Assembly: GCF_006175945.1 (NCBI RefSeq)
Contig: NZ_VAJL01000001.1
Span: 2,232,001-2,296,000, forward strand
Reading direction: 5' to 3'
DNA: 64,000 nt
Source of the DNA: Chryseobacterium mulctrae
GTDB lineage: Bacteria; Bacteroidota; Bacteroidia; Flavobacteriales; Weeksellaceae
Under the pieces are notes generated by a model. The model worked only from the letters and a program-made list of their open reading frames with translations. It had not been told where the DNA came from and searched no databases. Shown piece by piece: positions 40,647 through 49,432 of this stretch (within the stretch, counting starts at the first letter, position 1; each line of letters starts with the position of its first letter). Position numbers and translations under genes: made by a program.

Positions 40647-43094
40647 ATGAATTATACAGTAAGCCAAATCGCAGACATCACCAATGCAAAAATTATTGGT
40701 AACGAAAATCTGATTATCAAAAACATTGCTTTTGATAGCAGAATTATTTATTCAACCAAAAATACTGCGTTCATTGCCATTAATACTTCTAAAAATTCTG
40801 GCGAAAAATTTATTGAATCTGCCATCGACAGAGGAATCAATGTCATTATTTCTGAGCATCACTATTCTCAGTTTGAAAATATAACCTGGATTATTGTAGA
40901 AAATTCTGTAGAATTTCTTCAAAAATTAGCCAAATTTCATTTCAAAAATTCTCAAATAAAATCTATCGGAATTACAGGAAGTAATGGAAAAACTATTTTA
41001 AAAGAATGGTTGTATCAATGTCTTTGGAATGAGTTTCCAACGGTGAAAAGCCCAAAAAGTTTTAATTCACAAATCGGACTTCCACTTTCTTTACTTCAAA
41101 TAAGTGATACCCATCAACTGGGAATTTTTGAAATAGGAATTTCTAAACCTAATGAAATGGAAAAGCTGGAAAATATCTTCCAGCCACAAATTGGTTTATT
41201 AACCCATATCGGAACGGCTCATCTTGCTAATTTCAAGTCTGAAGAAGATTTGATCGATGAAAAAATACAGCTTTTCAAAGATTCTGAAGTGATAATTTAT
41301 AACGGTGATAATCCATTTGTTGATAAAAAATTAAGTGATTTATATTCAAGTAAAAAATTAATTTCTTACGGACTTTCAGATTCTAATCAGGTTTACTTTA
41401 AAAATAACATTTCAAAAGACGAGAAGTTTGTTGTACATTATTTTGGTGAAGAAATATCCTTCCCTGTTCATCAAAGAGATGAAGTGACTTTAACGAATGT
41501 TTTAGCGCTGATTACGGTCTTGAAAGAATTAGGTATCGAAAATCAAAATATCATCGAAAAAATCAACGCTTTAAAGGCTGTCGAAATGAGACTTGAAGCG
41601 ATTGAAGGACAAAAAAACAATATTGTGATTAATGATTCTTTTAATCTTGATTTAGATTCTCTTAAGACTGCTCTTCAGTTTTTAAATGAATACAAAAAAC
41701 CGAAGAAATCATTGGTGTTGACCGATATTGTCGGTGTTAATTCCAATTCAAAAGAGCTGTATGAAGAAGTTTCAGAATTGGTTAATGAACAAAAATTTGA
41801 TTCTGTATTCTTAATCGGTGATGAAATATCAAAATTTAGTGATTTATTTAAAGCTAAAACCCATACTTTTATTAATACTCAGGAATTAATTGACAGTAAA
41901 CATCTTACAGAAATAGAAAATCAAATTATTTTACTTAAAGGAGCTAGAAAATTTGAAATTGAGAAAATAAAAGATTTATTAGAGCTTAGAAAGCATGATA
42001 CGGTTTTAGAAATCAATTTAAATGCACTTCTGCACAACATTAATTATCATAAATCTTTGCTTAAACCAGCCACAAAAATGATGGCCATGGTAAAAGCAAA
42101 TGCTTACGGTTTAGGAAGTTACGAAATTTCAGAATTTTTACAGCACCATCATATTGATTATTTAGGAGTTGCTTTCGTTGACGAAGGAGTTGAGCTTCGA
42201 AAAAAAGGAATTACCGTTCCTATTGTTGTCATGAATCCTGAACAACATAGTTATGACACGGTGATTCAATATAATTTAGAGCCAGAAATTTACAGTTTCC
42301 GTATTCTAGAATTATTTTATGAAGCCATTCAGAAATCAGGATATGACAAAAATTATCCTATTCACATCAAGCTTGAGACAGGAATGCATCGTCTTGGATT
42401 TAAAGATTTTGAATTGGATCAATTAAGCCAGACTTTAAATAAAACCAGCCTAAAAGTTCAAAGTATTTTTAGCCATCTTTCGTCTTCAGATATGCCGACC
42501 GAGAAAGAATTTACTTTAAGGCAGCTGGAAACTTTTGAGAAAAATTCAAGCTATTTAATTGAAAAATTGGGTTACACTCCTATTCGACATATTTTAAATT
42601 CATCAGGAATTACAAGCTATACCAATCACCAGTATGACATGGTGAGAATTGGGATAGGAATGCTCGGAGAATCACCAAATAGTGAAATACAAAAACAATT
42701 ACAATCTGTCGTAAGTTTTAAAACTGTAATTTCACAAATTTCTTTAGTAGAAAACGGGGAATCTGTAGGATACAGTAGAAGATTTAAACCTAATCAAGCG
42801 ACAAAAATTGCCACAATTCCTGTAGGTTATGCAGACGGAATTCCAAGACTCATTGGAAACCAAATCGGAAATGTGGGCGTCAATAAAACTTTAGCGCCAA
42901 TTGTTGGAAGCATTTGTATGGATATGATGATGATTAATGTTGATCATATTCCCAATGTAAAAGAAGGCGATACGGTGACTGTTTTCAATGCAAAACCAAG
43001 CTTAAAAGAATTCGCAGAATACTGCAAAACCATAACTTATGAAGTATTAACCTCCATTTCACCTCGTGTAAAACGGATTTATGTAAAAGACTAA
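40647..43094 (+). CDS. bifunctional MurF ligase / alanine racemase
   Basis: Two peptidoglycan enzymes in one 815-residue chain. The N-terminal half (1-440) is MurF, adding D-Ala-D-Ala to UDP-MurNAc-tripeptide: ATP loop GITGSNGKTILKEWL (about 111-125) and FEIGISKPNEM. The C-terminal half (about 447-815) is alanine racemase: PLP lysine in MVKANAYGLGS (about 477) and the tyrosine region ESVGYSRRFKP. Making D-Ala and its ligation product in one protein is a known Bacteroidota arrangement. The P-loop reads GNGKT-I rather than GKTT. Confidence 0.94.
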   Translation: MNYTVSQIADITNAKIIGNENLIIKNIAFDSRIIYSTKNTAFIAINTSKNSGEKFIESAIDRGINVIISEHHYSQFENITWIIVENSVEFLQKLAKFHFKNSQIKSIGITGSNGKTILKEWLYQCLWNEFPTVKSPKSFNSQIGLPLSLLQISDTHQLGIFEIGISKPNEMEKLENIFQPQIGLLTHIGTAHLANFKSEEDLIDEKIQLFKDSEVIIYNGDNPFVDKKLSDLYSSKKLISYGLSDSNQVYFKNNISKDEKFVVHYFGEEISFPVHQRDEVTLTNVLALITVLKELGIENQNIIEKINALKAVEMRLEAIEGQKNNIVINDSFNLDLDSLKTALQFLNEYKKPKKSLVLTDIVGVNSNSKELYEEVSELVNEQKFDSVFLIGDEISKFSDLFKAKTHTFINTQELIDSKHLTEIENQIILLKGARKFEIEKIKDLLELRKHDTVLEINLNALLHNINYHKSLLKPATKMMAMVKANAYGLGSYEISEFLQHHHIDYLGVAFVDEGVELRKKGITVPIVVMNPEQHSYDTVIQYNLEPEIYSFRILELFYEAIQKSGYDKNYPIHIKLETGMHRLGFKDFELDQLSQTLNKTSLKVQSIFSHLSSSDMPTEKEFTLRQLETFEKNSSYLIEKLGYTPIRHILNSSGITSYTNHQYDMVRIGIGMLGESPNSEIQKQLQSVVSFKTVISQISLVENGESVGYSRRFKPNQATKIATIPVGYADGIPRLIGNQIGNVGVNKTLAPIVGSICMDMMMINVDHIPNVKEGDTVTVFNAKPSLKEFAEYCKTITYEVLTSISPRVKRIYVKD

Positions 43095-43096
43095 CT

Positions 43097-45253
43097 ATGA
43101 GAAAACTCCTCACTTTGCTGTTTGTATTTCAGCTACTTTTGATACAGTCTCAGGTAAAGAAAGATTTGGTGATTCCTAAAAATCCAAAAATCGGTCTTTC
43201 CCTTGCAGGTGGTGGAGCTAAAGGTTTTTCTCACGTAGGAGTTCTCAAAGTACTCGATTCTTTAGGTGTAAAAGTAGATTACATCTCGGGTACAAGTATG
43301 GGTGCGATTGTAGGAGGTTTGTATGCTTCCGGATATTCTGGAAAGGAAATTGAAAAAATTGTGATGGATACTGATTTCTATTCATTAATCAGAGATCCAA
43401 AATCAAGAAAAGAAAGTTCATTTTTCAATAAATCTGTCGACAAATATCTTTTTTCTATTCCTTTAAAAAACGGAAAGATAACCCTTCCCTCTTCGATCAG
43501 TTCGGGGCAGAAGAATGTTTATCTTTTAAAAGAATTATTTAAAAACGTTTCGAACGTTAATGATTTTTCAAAACTTCCTATTCCGTTTATGTGTGTTGCC
43601 ACCAATTTAGAAAGTGGAAATATGCAGATTTTTGAAAGCGGAGATTTGGTACAGTCTATTATGGCAAGTTCTGCATTTCCATCTTTAATGGATCCTGTAA
43701 AAATTGGCGACAGTATTTATATAGATGGTGCAATGACCGTAAATTATCCTTCAAAACCTTTAAAAGATAAAGGAATTGATATTGTAATTGGTGTAGATTT
43801 AAATCAGGATTTATCTAAAAGAGAAGATTTAAATAATATTATTTCAATTCTCAATCAGGTCATCGATTTCGGCATTCAGAAAGATACAAGAAGACAGTAT
43901 AAACATACCGATATCAATATCAAACCTAATCTTACCGGAATGACTGCTACAAGCTACGATGACAAGAAAAAAATTCTCGATAGCGGATATGTTGAAGGTT
44001 TAAAATATACTGCAATACTAGATCAGTTACCAAAACGTGAATTCGACCGTCTCAGACAGGCTGTAAATCCAATATATTCTAATGTATATAAGATTGACAG
44101 TATTTCGATAGAAGGTGGTAAAATTTACGGAAAAAACTACGTTCTCGGGAAAATGGGACTTCGCCTTCCCTCTTTGCAAACTTACGGCAGCATCAACAAA
44201 GGTTTAGACAAATTGGTTGCCACCAATAATTACCGTTTTATTAATTATGATATCGTTACAGAAAATAATTTTAATTATCTCAAATTATATGTAACCGAAG
44301 ACGAAGCAAGACATTTTCTGAAAGTTGGACTTCACTATGATGAAATTTTCAAAACAGGGCTTCTTTTAAATTATTCAGCCAAAAGACTTTTATTTAAAAA
44401 TTCAAATCTTTCTTTAGACGTAGTTGTAGGAGATAAACCCAGATATTACTTAAACTATTTTATAGATAACGGATATATTCCCGGATTTGGTATTTATTCT
44501 TCAGGAATGAGTTTCGACTTAAAAAATAATTTAAATATTAATGCAGATAAATGGGAATGGCTCCGCAACGAAGCTTATATACAGTCTGTTTGGAGAGATA
44601 AATTCGCTATAGGAACCGGAATTAGCCATGATTACTTTGAAGCCGAAATAAACGGCTTAAATAAGCGATACAACCGTTTCCTCAACCCTTATGTATTTCT
44701 AAAGAGCGATACTCAAAACGACCGCGATTTTCCTACAAAAGGGTTCTATCTTAATGCCGAAGGAAAGGTAATCGACTTAATGAAATCTGAAGTTGAAAAA
44801 AGATTAATCCAAGTGAAAGCCGATGTGAGAGTTAATCTTCCAATTACAAAACAGCTTAGTTATCACCTGAATCTTTATGGCGGAATTACCATCGGCGAAA
44901 ATTTACCCGAATATTATCAGTACAGATTGGGAGGAATATTTGAGCAGAATATTGTCAATTTCAAAAACTTTTCAGGGTTTTATTTTGCACAGCTCAACTC
45001 CAATAATGTAGTTTTAATTTCGAATGATCTTCAGTTTAAATTTTATAAAAATTTATTTTTGAGCGGAAACTTTTCTTTCGCCAATATTTCAGACGACATA
45101 AGCTTTGAAGACGCTGTGAAAGTTAATTATAGCTCTGTAGGTGCTACTCTAGGCTATAAATCTCCGTTTGGACAAATAAAATTGAATTTCAGTCACTCAT
45201 TAAAAAATAATCAAAAAGGCATATTCAGTGTAATTTTAGGACACTGGTTTTAA
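43097..45253 (+). CDS. patatin-like phospholipase with outer-membrane barrel
   Basis: A 718-residue protein with a signal peptide (LLTLLFVFQLLLIQSQ), a patatin domain (about 30-260) and a C-terminal region of POTRA/BamA-like strands (300-718, ending ...KGIFSVILGHWF with terminal F). Catalytic motifs are complete: GGGAKG oxyanion loop, nucleophile Ser in GTSMG (about 66) and Asp in DGA (about 212). This layout matches the PlpD-type autotransporter phospholipases. It starts 2 bp after murF-alr, so both are one transcript. Confidence 0.88.
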   Translation: MRKLLTLLFVFQLLLIQSQVKKDLVIPKNPKIGLSLAGGGAKGFSHVGVLKVLDSLGVKVDYISGTSMGAIVGGLYASGYSGKEIEKIVMDTDFYSLIRDPKSRKESSFFNKSVDKYLFSIPLKNGKITLPSSISSGQKNVYLLKELFKNVSNVNDFSKLPIPFMCVATNLESGNMQIFESGDLVQSIMASSAFPSLMDPVKIGDSIYIDGAMTVNYPSKPLKDKGIDIVIGVDLNQDLSKREDLNNIISILNQVIDFGIQKDTRRQYKHTDINIKPNLTGMTATSYDDKKKILDSGYVEGLKYTAILDQLPKREFDRLRQAVNPIYSNVYKIDSISIEGGKIYGKNYVLGKMGLRLPSLQTYGSINKGLDKLVATNNYRFINYDIVTENNFNYLKLYVTEDEARHFLKVGLHYDEIFKTGLLLNYSAKRLLFKNSNLSLDVVVGDKPRYYLNYFIDNGYIPGFGIYSSGMSFDLKNNLNINADKWEWLRNEAYIQSVWRDKFAIGTGISHDYFEAEINGLNKRYNRFLNPYVFLKSDTQNDRDFPTKGFYLNAEGKVIDLMKSEVEKRLIQVKADVRVNLPITKQLSYHLNLYGGITIGENLPEYYQYRLGGIFEQNIVNFKNFSGFYFAQLNSNNVVLISNDLQFKFYKNLFLSGNFSFANISDDISFEDAVKVNYSSVGATLGYKSPFGQIKLNFSHSLKNNQKGIFSVILGHWF

Positions 45254-45258
45254 AAAAA

Positions 45259-45666
45259 ATGATACAATTCTTTTACGAAAATTTACCCGAATCGGTAAAT
45301 ACAGAATACACTACATGGTTGAAAGACATCATTCTTTCAGAAGGTAAAAAGTTGGGAGAAATCAATTATATATTTTGCGATGACGAATATTTATTGAAGG
45401 TAAACCAGGATTATTTACAGCACGATTACTATACAGACATCATTACTTTCGACTATGTGAAAGGCAAAACAATAAGCGGAGAGATTTTCGTATCTTTGCA
45501 GCGCATTTCAGACAACGCTTCTACCCTATCCAAAAATTATGAAGAAGAACTCAGAAGAGTCTTGGCTCATGGCATTCTTCATCTTTGCGGATATAAAGAT
45601 AAAACTAAGGAGGAAGAACAGTTAATGCGAAATAAAGAAGATTTTTATATTGCAAAGTATAACTAA
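45259..45666 (+). CDS. ybeY: endoribonuclease YbeY
   Basis: rRNA-maturation endoribonuclease of 135 residues. The metal motif reads HGILHLCGYKD: the first two histidines are present, but the third, H in the HGxLHLxGYDH form, is Asp. I recall the same change in other Bacteroidota YbeY proteins, so it is probably functional. The gene follows the patatin gene by 5 bp on the same strand. Confidence 0.92.
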   Translation: MIQFFYENLPESVNTEYTTWLKDIILSEGKKLGEINYIFCDDEYLLKVNQDYLQHDYYTDIITFDYVKGKTISGEIFVSLQRISDNASTLSKNYEEELRRVLAHGILHLCGYKDKTKEEEQLMRNKEDFYIAKYN

Positions 45667-45675
45667 ATCTTTTTA

Positions 45676-45790
45676 GAGCTTATTCCCGCTCTCCGCACTC
45701 GCTATTTTCTTTTTTAAAGAAAATGAGCTCAAACAAATGCTACGATCGGGGCTAAAACAATCACACAACAAGCCATTATAGCTTGTAAAT
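45676..45790. repeat. GC-richer intergenic element with nested inverted repeats
   Basis: GAGCT (45676) pairs with AGCTC (45726-45730) and ATTTTCTTT (45704-45712) with AAAGAAAAT (45716-45724). A block TACGATCGGGGCTAAAACAA follows at 45741-45760. It looks like a dispersed flavobacterial intergenic repeat, but only one copy is present here. Confidence 0.35.
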
Positions 45791-45798
45791 TTAAATAA

Positions 45799-45814
45799 TG
45801 TTTCACGTGAAACA
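45799..45814. promoter_or_regulatory. parS centromere site 1
   Basis: TGTTTCACGTGAAACA is a perfect match to the 16-bp ParB-binding consensus, within a 20-bp palindrome (45797-45816), 45 bp before mnmG. Confidence 0.93.
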
Positions 45815-45859
45815 TTTTGATAAAAAATAAAATTTAAGGCTTAAAACAAGCAATAAAAA

Positions 45860-47722
45860 ATGATTTCAGAAATATATGATGTAATCGTAGTAGGTGCAGG
45901 TCACGCAGGTTGTGAAGCTGCTGCTGCTGCAGCCAATTTAGGTTCAAAAACTTTATTGGTTACAATGAATATGCAGACCATTGGACAAATGAGCTGCAAC
46001 CCGGCAATGGGTGGAATTGCCAAAGGACAGATCGTAAGAGAAATCGATGCGATGGGAGGATATTCAGGAATTATTGCAGACAAATCTGCAATCCAATTTA
46101 AGATGCTGAATCTTTCAAAAGGTCCTGCAATGTGGTCTCCAAGAACACAGAATGACAGAATGCTTTTCGCAGAAGAATGGCGTTTAGCATTAGAAAATAC
46201 TCCAAATCTTGATTTTTTTCAGGATATGGTAAAAAGCTTAATTATAGAGAATAACAAAGCTGTTGGTGTTGTAACTTCATTGGGAATTGAGATCAGATCA
46301 AAATCTGTTGTTTTAACCAATGGAACTTTCCTTAATGGATTAATTCACGTAGGAGACAAACAATTGGGAGGTGGAAGAATGGGTGAACCAAGAGCTTTAG
46401 GAATCACAGAACAATTGGTTTCTTTAGGTTTTGAAGCAGGAAGAATGAAGACAGGTACTCCACCGAGAGTAGATGGAAGAAGCCTTGATTATTCTAAAAT
46501 GGAAGAGCAAAAAGGAGATCAAAACCCTCAAAAATTCAGCTATTTAGATACTCCGAAGTTAACCAAACAATTAAGCTGTCATATCGTTTATACAAACGAG
46601 GCAGTTCACGATATTTTACGTGAAGGTTTCGACAGAAGCCCAATGTTCAACGGTACAATTCAAAGTTTAGGACCAAGATATTGCCCAAGTATTGAAGATA
46701 AAATCAATCGTTTTGCAGAAAGAACAAGACACCAACTATTCGTAGAACCGGAAGGTTGGAAGACTGTAGAAATCTATGTAAACGGTTTTAGTTCGTCTCT
46801 TCCTGAAGATGTACAGATTAAAGCAATGAGACATATCCCAGGATTTGAAAATGTAAAAGTATTCAGACCAGGCTATGCTATTGAATATGATTACTTCCCC
46901 CCTACTCAGTTAAAGCATACTTTAGAAACAAAATTAGTAGATAATTTATATTTTGCAGGTCAAATCAACGGTACAACCGGTTATGAAGAAGCAGCTGGAC
47001 AAGGTTTGATGGCGGGTATCAATGCACACAATAAGGTTCACGAAAAGGATGAATTTATCCTTAACAGAGATGAAGCTTATATTGGAGTTTTAATTGATGA
47101 TTTAATTACAAAAGGTACTGAGGAACCATACAGAATGTTTACTTCAAGAGCTGAATACAGGCTTCTTTTAAGACAGGATAATGCAGATATCAGACTAACT
47201 GAAAAAGCATATCAACTAGGTCTAGCAAAAGAGGAAAGACTAAAAAGAGTTGAAGAGAAAATAGCTAAAAGCCAGGAACTTGAAACCTTTTTACGAGAAA
47301 CTTCTTTAAAGCCAGGAATCATAAATCCTATTCTTGAAAGCATGGAAAGTAATCCTGTAGATCAAGCTTATAGAGCTTCTCAATTCCTTACAAGACCTAA
47401 TATTACATTAGAAAAATTGGAAGAAATTGATGCTATAAAAGAAGTTTCTTCTCAATATAGCGATGAAGTAAGAGAGCAGGCTGAAGTAAATATTAAGTAT
47501 AAAGGCTATATTGAAAAGGAAAAAGAAAACGTTGCAAAGCTTAATCGCCTAGAAAATGTAAAGATTCCTGAAGATTTTGATTATTTAAAAATCTCAAGCT
47601 TATCTGCTGAAGCAAAACAAAAAATGAATAATGTAAGACCAAAAACGGTAGCTCAAGCTGGAAGAATAAGTGGCGTTTCACCGGCAGATATCAATGTTTT
47701 ACTTATCTATTTAGGACGTTAA
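45860..47722 (+). CDS. mnmG: tRNA uridine 5-carboxymethylaminomethyl synthase MnmG (GidA)
   Basis: FAD-dependent enzyme that with MnmE modifies U34 of several tRNAs. Full length (620 residues): Rossmann GAGHAGCEAAAAAANLG (about 12-28), SCNPAMGGIAKGQI, the TGTPPRVDGRSLD loop and GQINGTTGYEEAAGQGLMAG. The C-terminal helical domain is complete (PKTVAQAGRISGVSPADINVLLIYLGR). It is bracketed by two perfect parS sites, the classic gidA position near the replication origin. MnmA, acting on the same base, is at 13490. Confidence 0.96.
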   Translation: MISEIYDVIVVGAGHAGCEAAAAAANLGSKTLLVTMNMQTIGQMSCNPAMGGIAKGQIVREIDAMGGYSGIIADKSAIQFKMLNLSKGPAMWSPRTQNDRMLFAEEWRLALENTPNLDFFQDMVKSLIIENNKAVGVVTSLGIEIRSKSVVLTNGTFLNGLIHVGDKQLGGGRMGEPRALGITEQLVSLGFEAGRMKTGTPPRVDGRSLDYSKMEEQKGDQNPQKFSYLDTPKLTKQLSCHIVYTNEAVHDILREGFDRSPMFNGTIQSLGPRYCPSIEDKINRFAERTRHQLFVEPEGWKTVEIYVNGFSSSLPEDVQIKAMRHIPGFENVKVFRPGYAIEYDYFPPTQLKHTLETKLVDNLYFAGQINGTTGYEEAAGQGLMAGINAHNKVHEKDEFILNRDEAYIGVLIDDLITKGTEEPYRMFTSRAEYRLLLRQDNADIRLTEKAYQLGLAKEERLKRVEEKIAKSQELETFLRETSLKPGIINPILESMESNPVDQAYRASQFLTRPNITLEKLEEIDAIKEVSSQYSDEVREQAEVNIKYKGYIEKEKENVAKLNRLENVKIPEDFDYLKISSLSAEAKQKMNNVRPKTVAQAGRISGVSPADINVLLIYLGR

Positions 47723-47730
47723 ACACAAAA

Positions 47731-47746
47731 TGTTTCACGTGAAACA
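47731..47746. promoter_or_regulatory. parS centromere site 2
   Basis: A second perfect TGTTTCACGTGAAACA, in a 22-bp palindrome (47728-47749), 9 bp after the mnmG stop. Confidence 0.93.
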
Positions 47747-47835
47747 TTTATAAAATAAAAGCGAAAATTAAGGTATTTATGAGCTTACTCCAAACTCTGA
47801 ATATCTTAATTTTTAATTTAAAAGAAACAAGCTAA

Positions 47836-48657
47836 ATGAAAATAAAGGATCATTTTCTTTCACAGGAAATATTTGAAATTAAAGAAACAGAAACAAAAGG
47901 AGTTTTTAAAACCTCCCCTATTCCATCGAATATTTCTAAATATTATGAAAGCGAAGATTATATATCTCATCATCAGGATTCGGGAAGTTTAAAAGAAAAA
48001 TTGTACAAATTTTTACAGTCTTTTAATTTACAGTATAAAAAAACAATTCTTTTAGACAGAATAAAGAAAGGCTCAAGAGTATTGGATTATGGATGTGGAG
48101 CCGGAGAATTTGTAAAATATATAGAAAATGATTTTGAAGTTTTCGGTTTTGAACCAAATGCAGATGCAAGAAAAGCTGTACAAAATAAGATTTCAAAAGC
48201 TACCATTTTAGATAATATCAATACTATTGAAGACCATAGTTTAGATGCAATTACACTTTGGCATGTTTTCGAGCACGTGGAAAATCAAGATGAGATGCTC
48301 GAAATTTTTAATAGAAAATTAAAAGAAAAAGGCTTACTAATTATTGCTGTTCCCAACCCTACTTCTTACGATGCAAAACATTACAAAGAATATTGGGCAG
48401 CTTATGATGTGCCGAGACATATTTATCATTTCTCAAAAAATGGAATGGAAAATCTTATTGCAAAGAAACCAAATTGGAAAATGAGAAAAATCAAACCGTT
48501 AGTTTTAGATTCGTATTACATCTCAATGTTGAGCGAAAAATACAAAAAATCTCCCCTATTTTGGCTAAAAGCAGTCATCTACGGAACGATTTCTAACGTA
48601 AAAGCCCTTTTTTCTAACGAATTTTCGAGTTTGATATACATTATCGAAAAAAAATAG
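47836..48657 (+). CDS. class I SAM-dependent methyltransferase
   Basis: A 273-residue methyltransferase of the Methyltransf_23 type: SAM motif I VLDYGCGAGEFVKYI (about 88-102), acidic end of strand 2 in FGFEPNADAR, motif post-II LDAITLWHVFEHVENQDEML and motif III GLLIIAVPNP. The substrate is unknown; UbiE/UbiG-like and glycan methyltransferases share these motifs. It has its own gap of 113 bp after mnmG and ends in a terminator. Confidence 0.85.
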   Translation: MKIKDHFLSQEIFEIKETETKGVFKTSPIPSNISKYYESEDYISHHQDSGSLKEKLYKFLQSFNLQYKKTILLDRIKKGSRVLDYGCGAGEFVKYIENDFEVFGFEPNADARKAVQNKISKATILDNINTIEDHSLDAITLWHVFEHVENQDEMLEIFNRKLKEKGLLIIAVPNPTSYDAKHYKEYWAAYDVPRHIYHFSKNGMENLIAKKPNWKMRKIKPLVLDSYYISMLSEKYKKSPLFWLKAVIYGTISNVKALFSNEFSSLIYIIEKK

Positions 48658-48716
48658 AAAATTGATTTTTAAGCCGTTTATGAAGGTCAATTTTCCCTAT
48701 TTTCATTAAAAAAATA

Positions 48717-48746
48717 AAAACTCGAGACACAATCTCGAGTTTTTTA
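48717..48746 (+). terminator. rho-independent terminator
   Basis: AACTCGAGA (48719-48727) pairs with TCTCGAGTT (48733-48741), followed by T5 and an A/T run. Confidence 0.85.
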
Positions 48747-48903
48747 TTTTATTCACTACTCCCCTACTCTAAATTTTAATTCCATATTTTATTTAAAAAA
48801 TAAAATTTAAAAAATTAAAGATTTCAATTCTAAAAATATTAGCAAAATGTTAGTAAGTGGTATATTTAATAAAAAGAGAAAATATATTTAAACCAAAATT
48901 AAC

Positions 48904-49400
48904 CCCCTGAGAATCTCGTAGATTTTTTTTAATTAATAATTATACAGGATAGCAGAAATAGAACAGCACAAATCAAAAAAATAAAAATCAAATGTTTTGA
49001 ATTTTATCACATGAAAGGTTTAAATCAATTTTCAAAAATATAGCTTTAATTCTTAATTCAAATAAAGCCTCTGAGAATGCTACAGAAATTTTTTAATGAA
49101 TAATAACTCAGTACATGAGATAGAAAACAACACAAATTAAAAAAAGTAAAACTCAAATAATTTTATTTTTTAAAAATTTTTGAAAAGATTATCTAAATTT
49201 GAAAATAGAACGTACACGAAAGTTCAAACAAACCCTCTGAGAATCGCATAGAATTTTTTTTCTTGATAACAACACAGTATATCAGATAGAGAAAACCTTA
49301 AAATTTAAAAAAATAAAATTCTATTTTAAAGTTAATGTCAAAAATTAAGGAAATACAAAGAAATCGAGGAAATTGAAAAAGAAAAAGAAAAAGTCTGCTA
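48904..49400. repeat. three tandem degenerate repeats of about 165 bp
   Basis: Units begin at about 48904, 49068 and 49234. Each starts CC(t)CTGAGAAT (48907, 49071, 49237; spacing 164 and 166), then AGA with a run of at least six T, then a second block near CAGnATAnCAGA...AGA, then an A-rich tail. No ORF is present. This accounts for most of the 48658-49432 gap. Confidence 0.7.
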
Positions 49401-49415
49401 TAAATAGCAGACTTT
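49390..49415 (-). terminator. terminator of pgk
   Basis: AAAGTCTGCTAT (49390-49401) pairs with ATAGCAGACTTT (49404-49415). On the minus strand a T/C-rich run follows. Confidence 0.85.
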
Positions 49416-49432
49416 CGATATATTTTTAAAGT

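Noticed and set aside
40647..43094. The MurF-alanine racemase fusion as a novelty
   Set aside because: This fusion is already known and widespread in Bacteroidota.
48658..49432. The tandem-repeat region as oriC
   Set aside because: No DnaA-box-like 9-mers with one mismatch were found there, while the 50.7-51.2 kb region has two. It stays an unexplained repeat.
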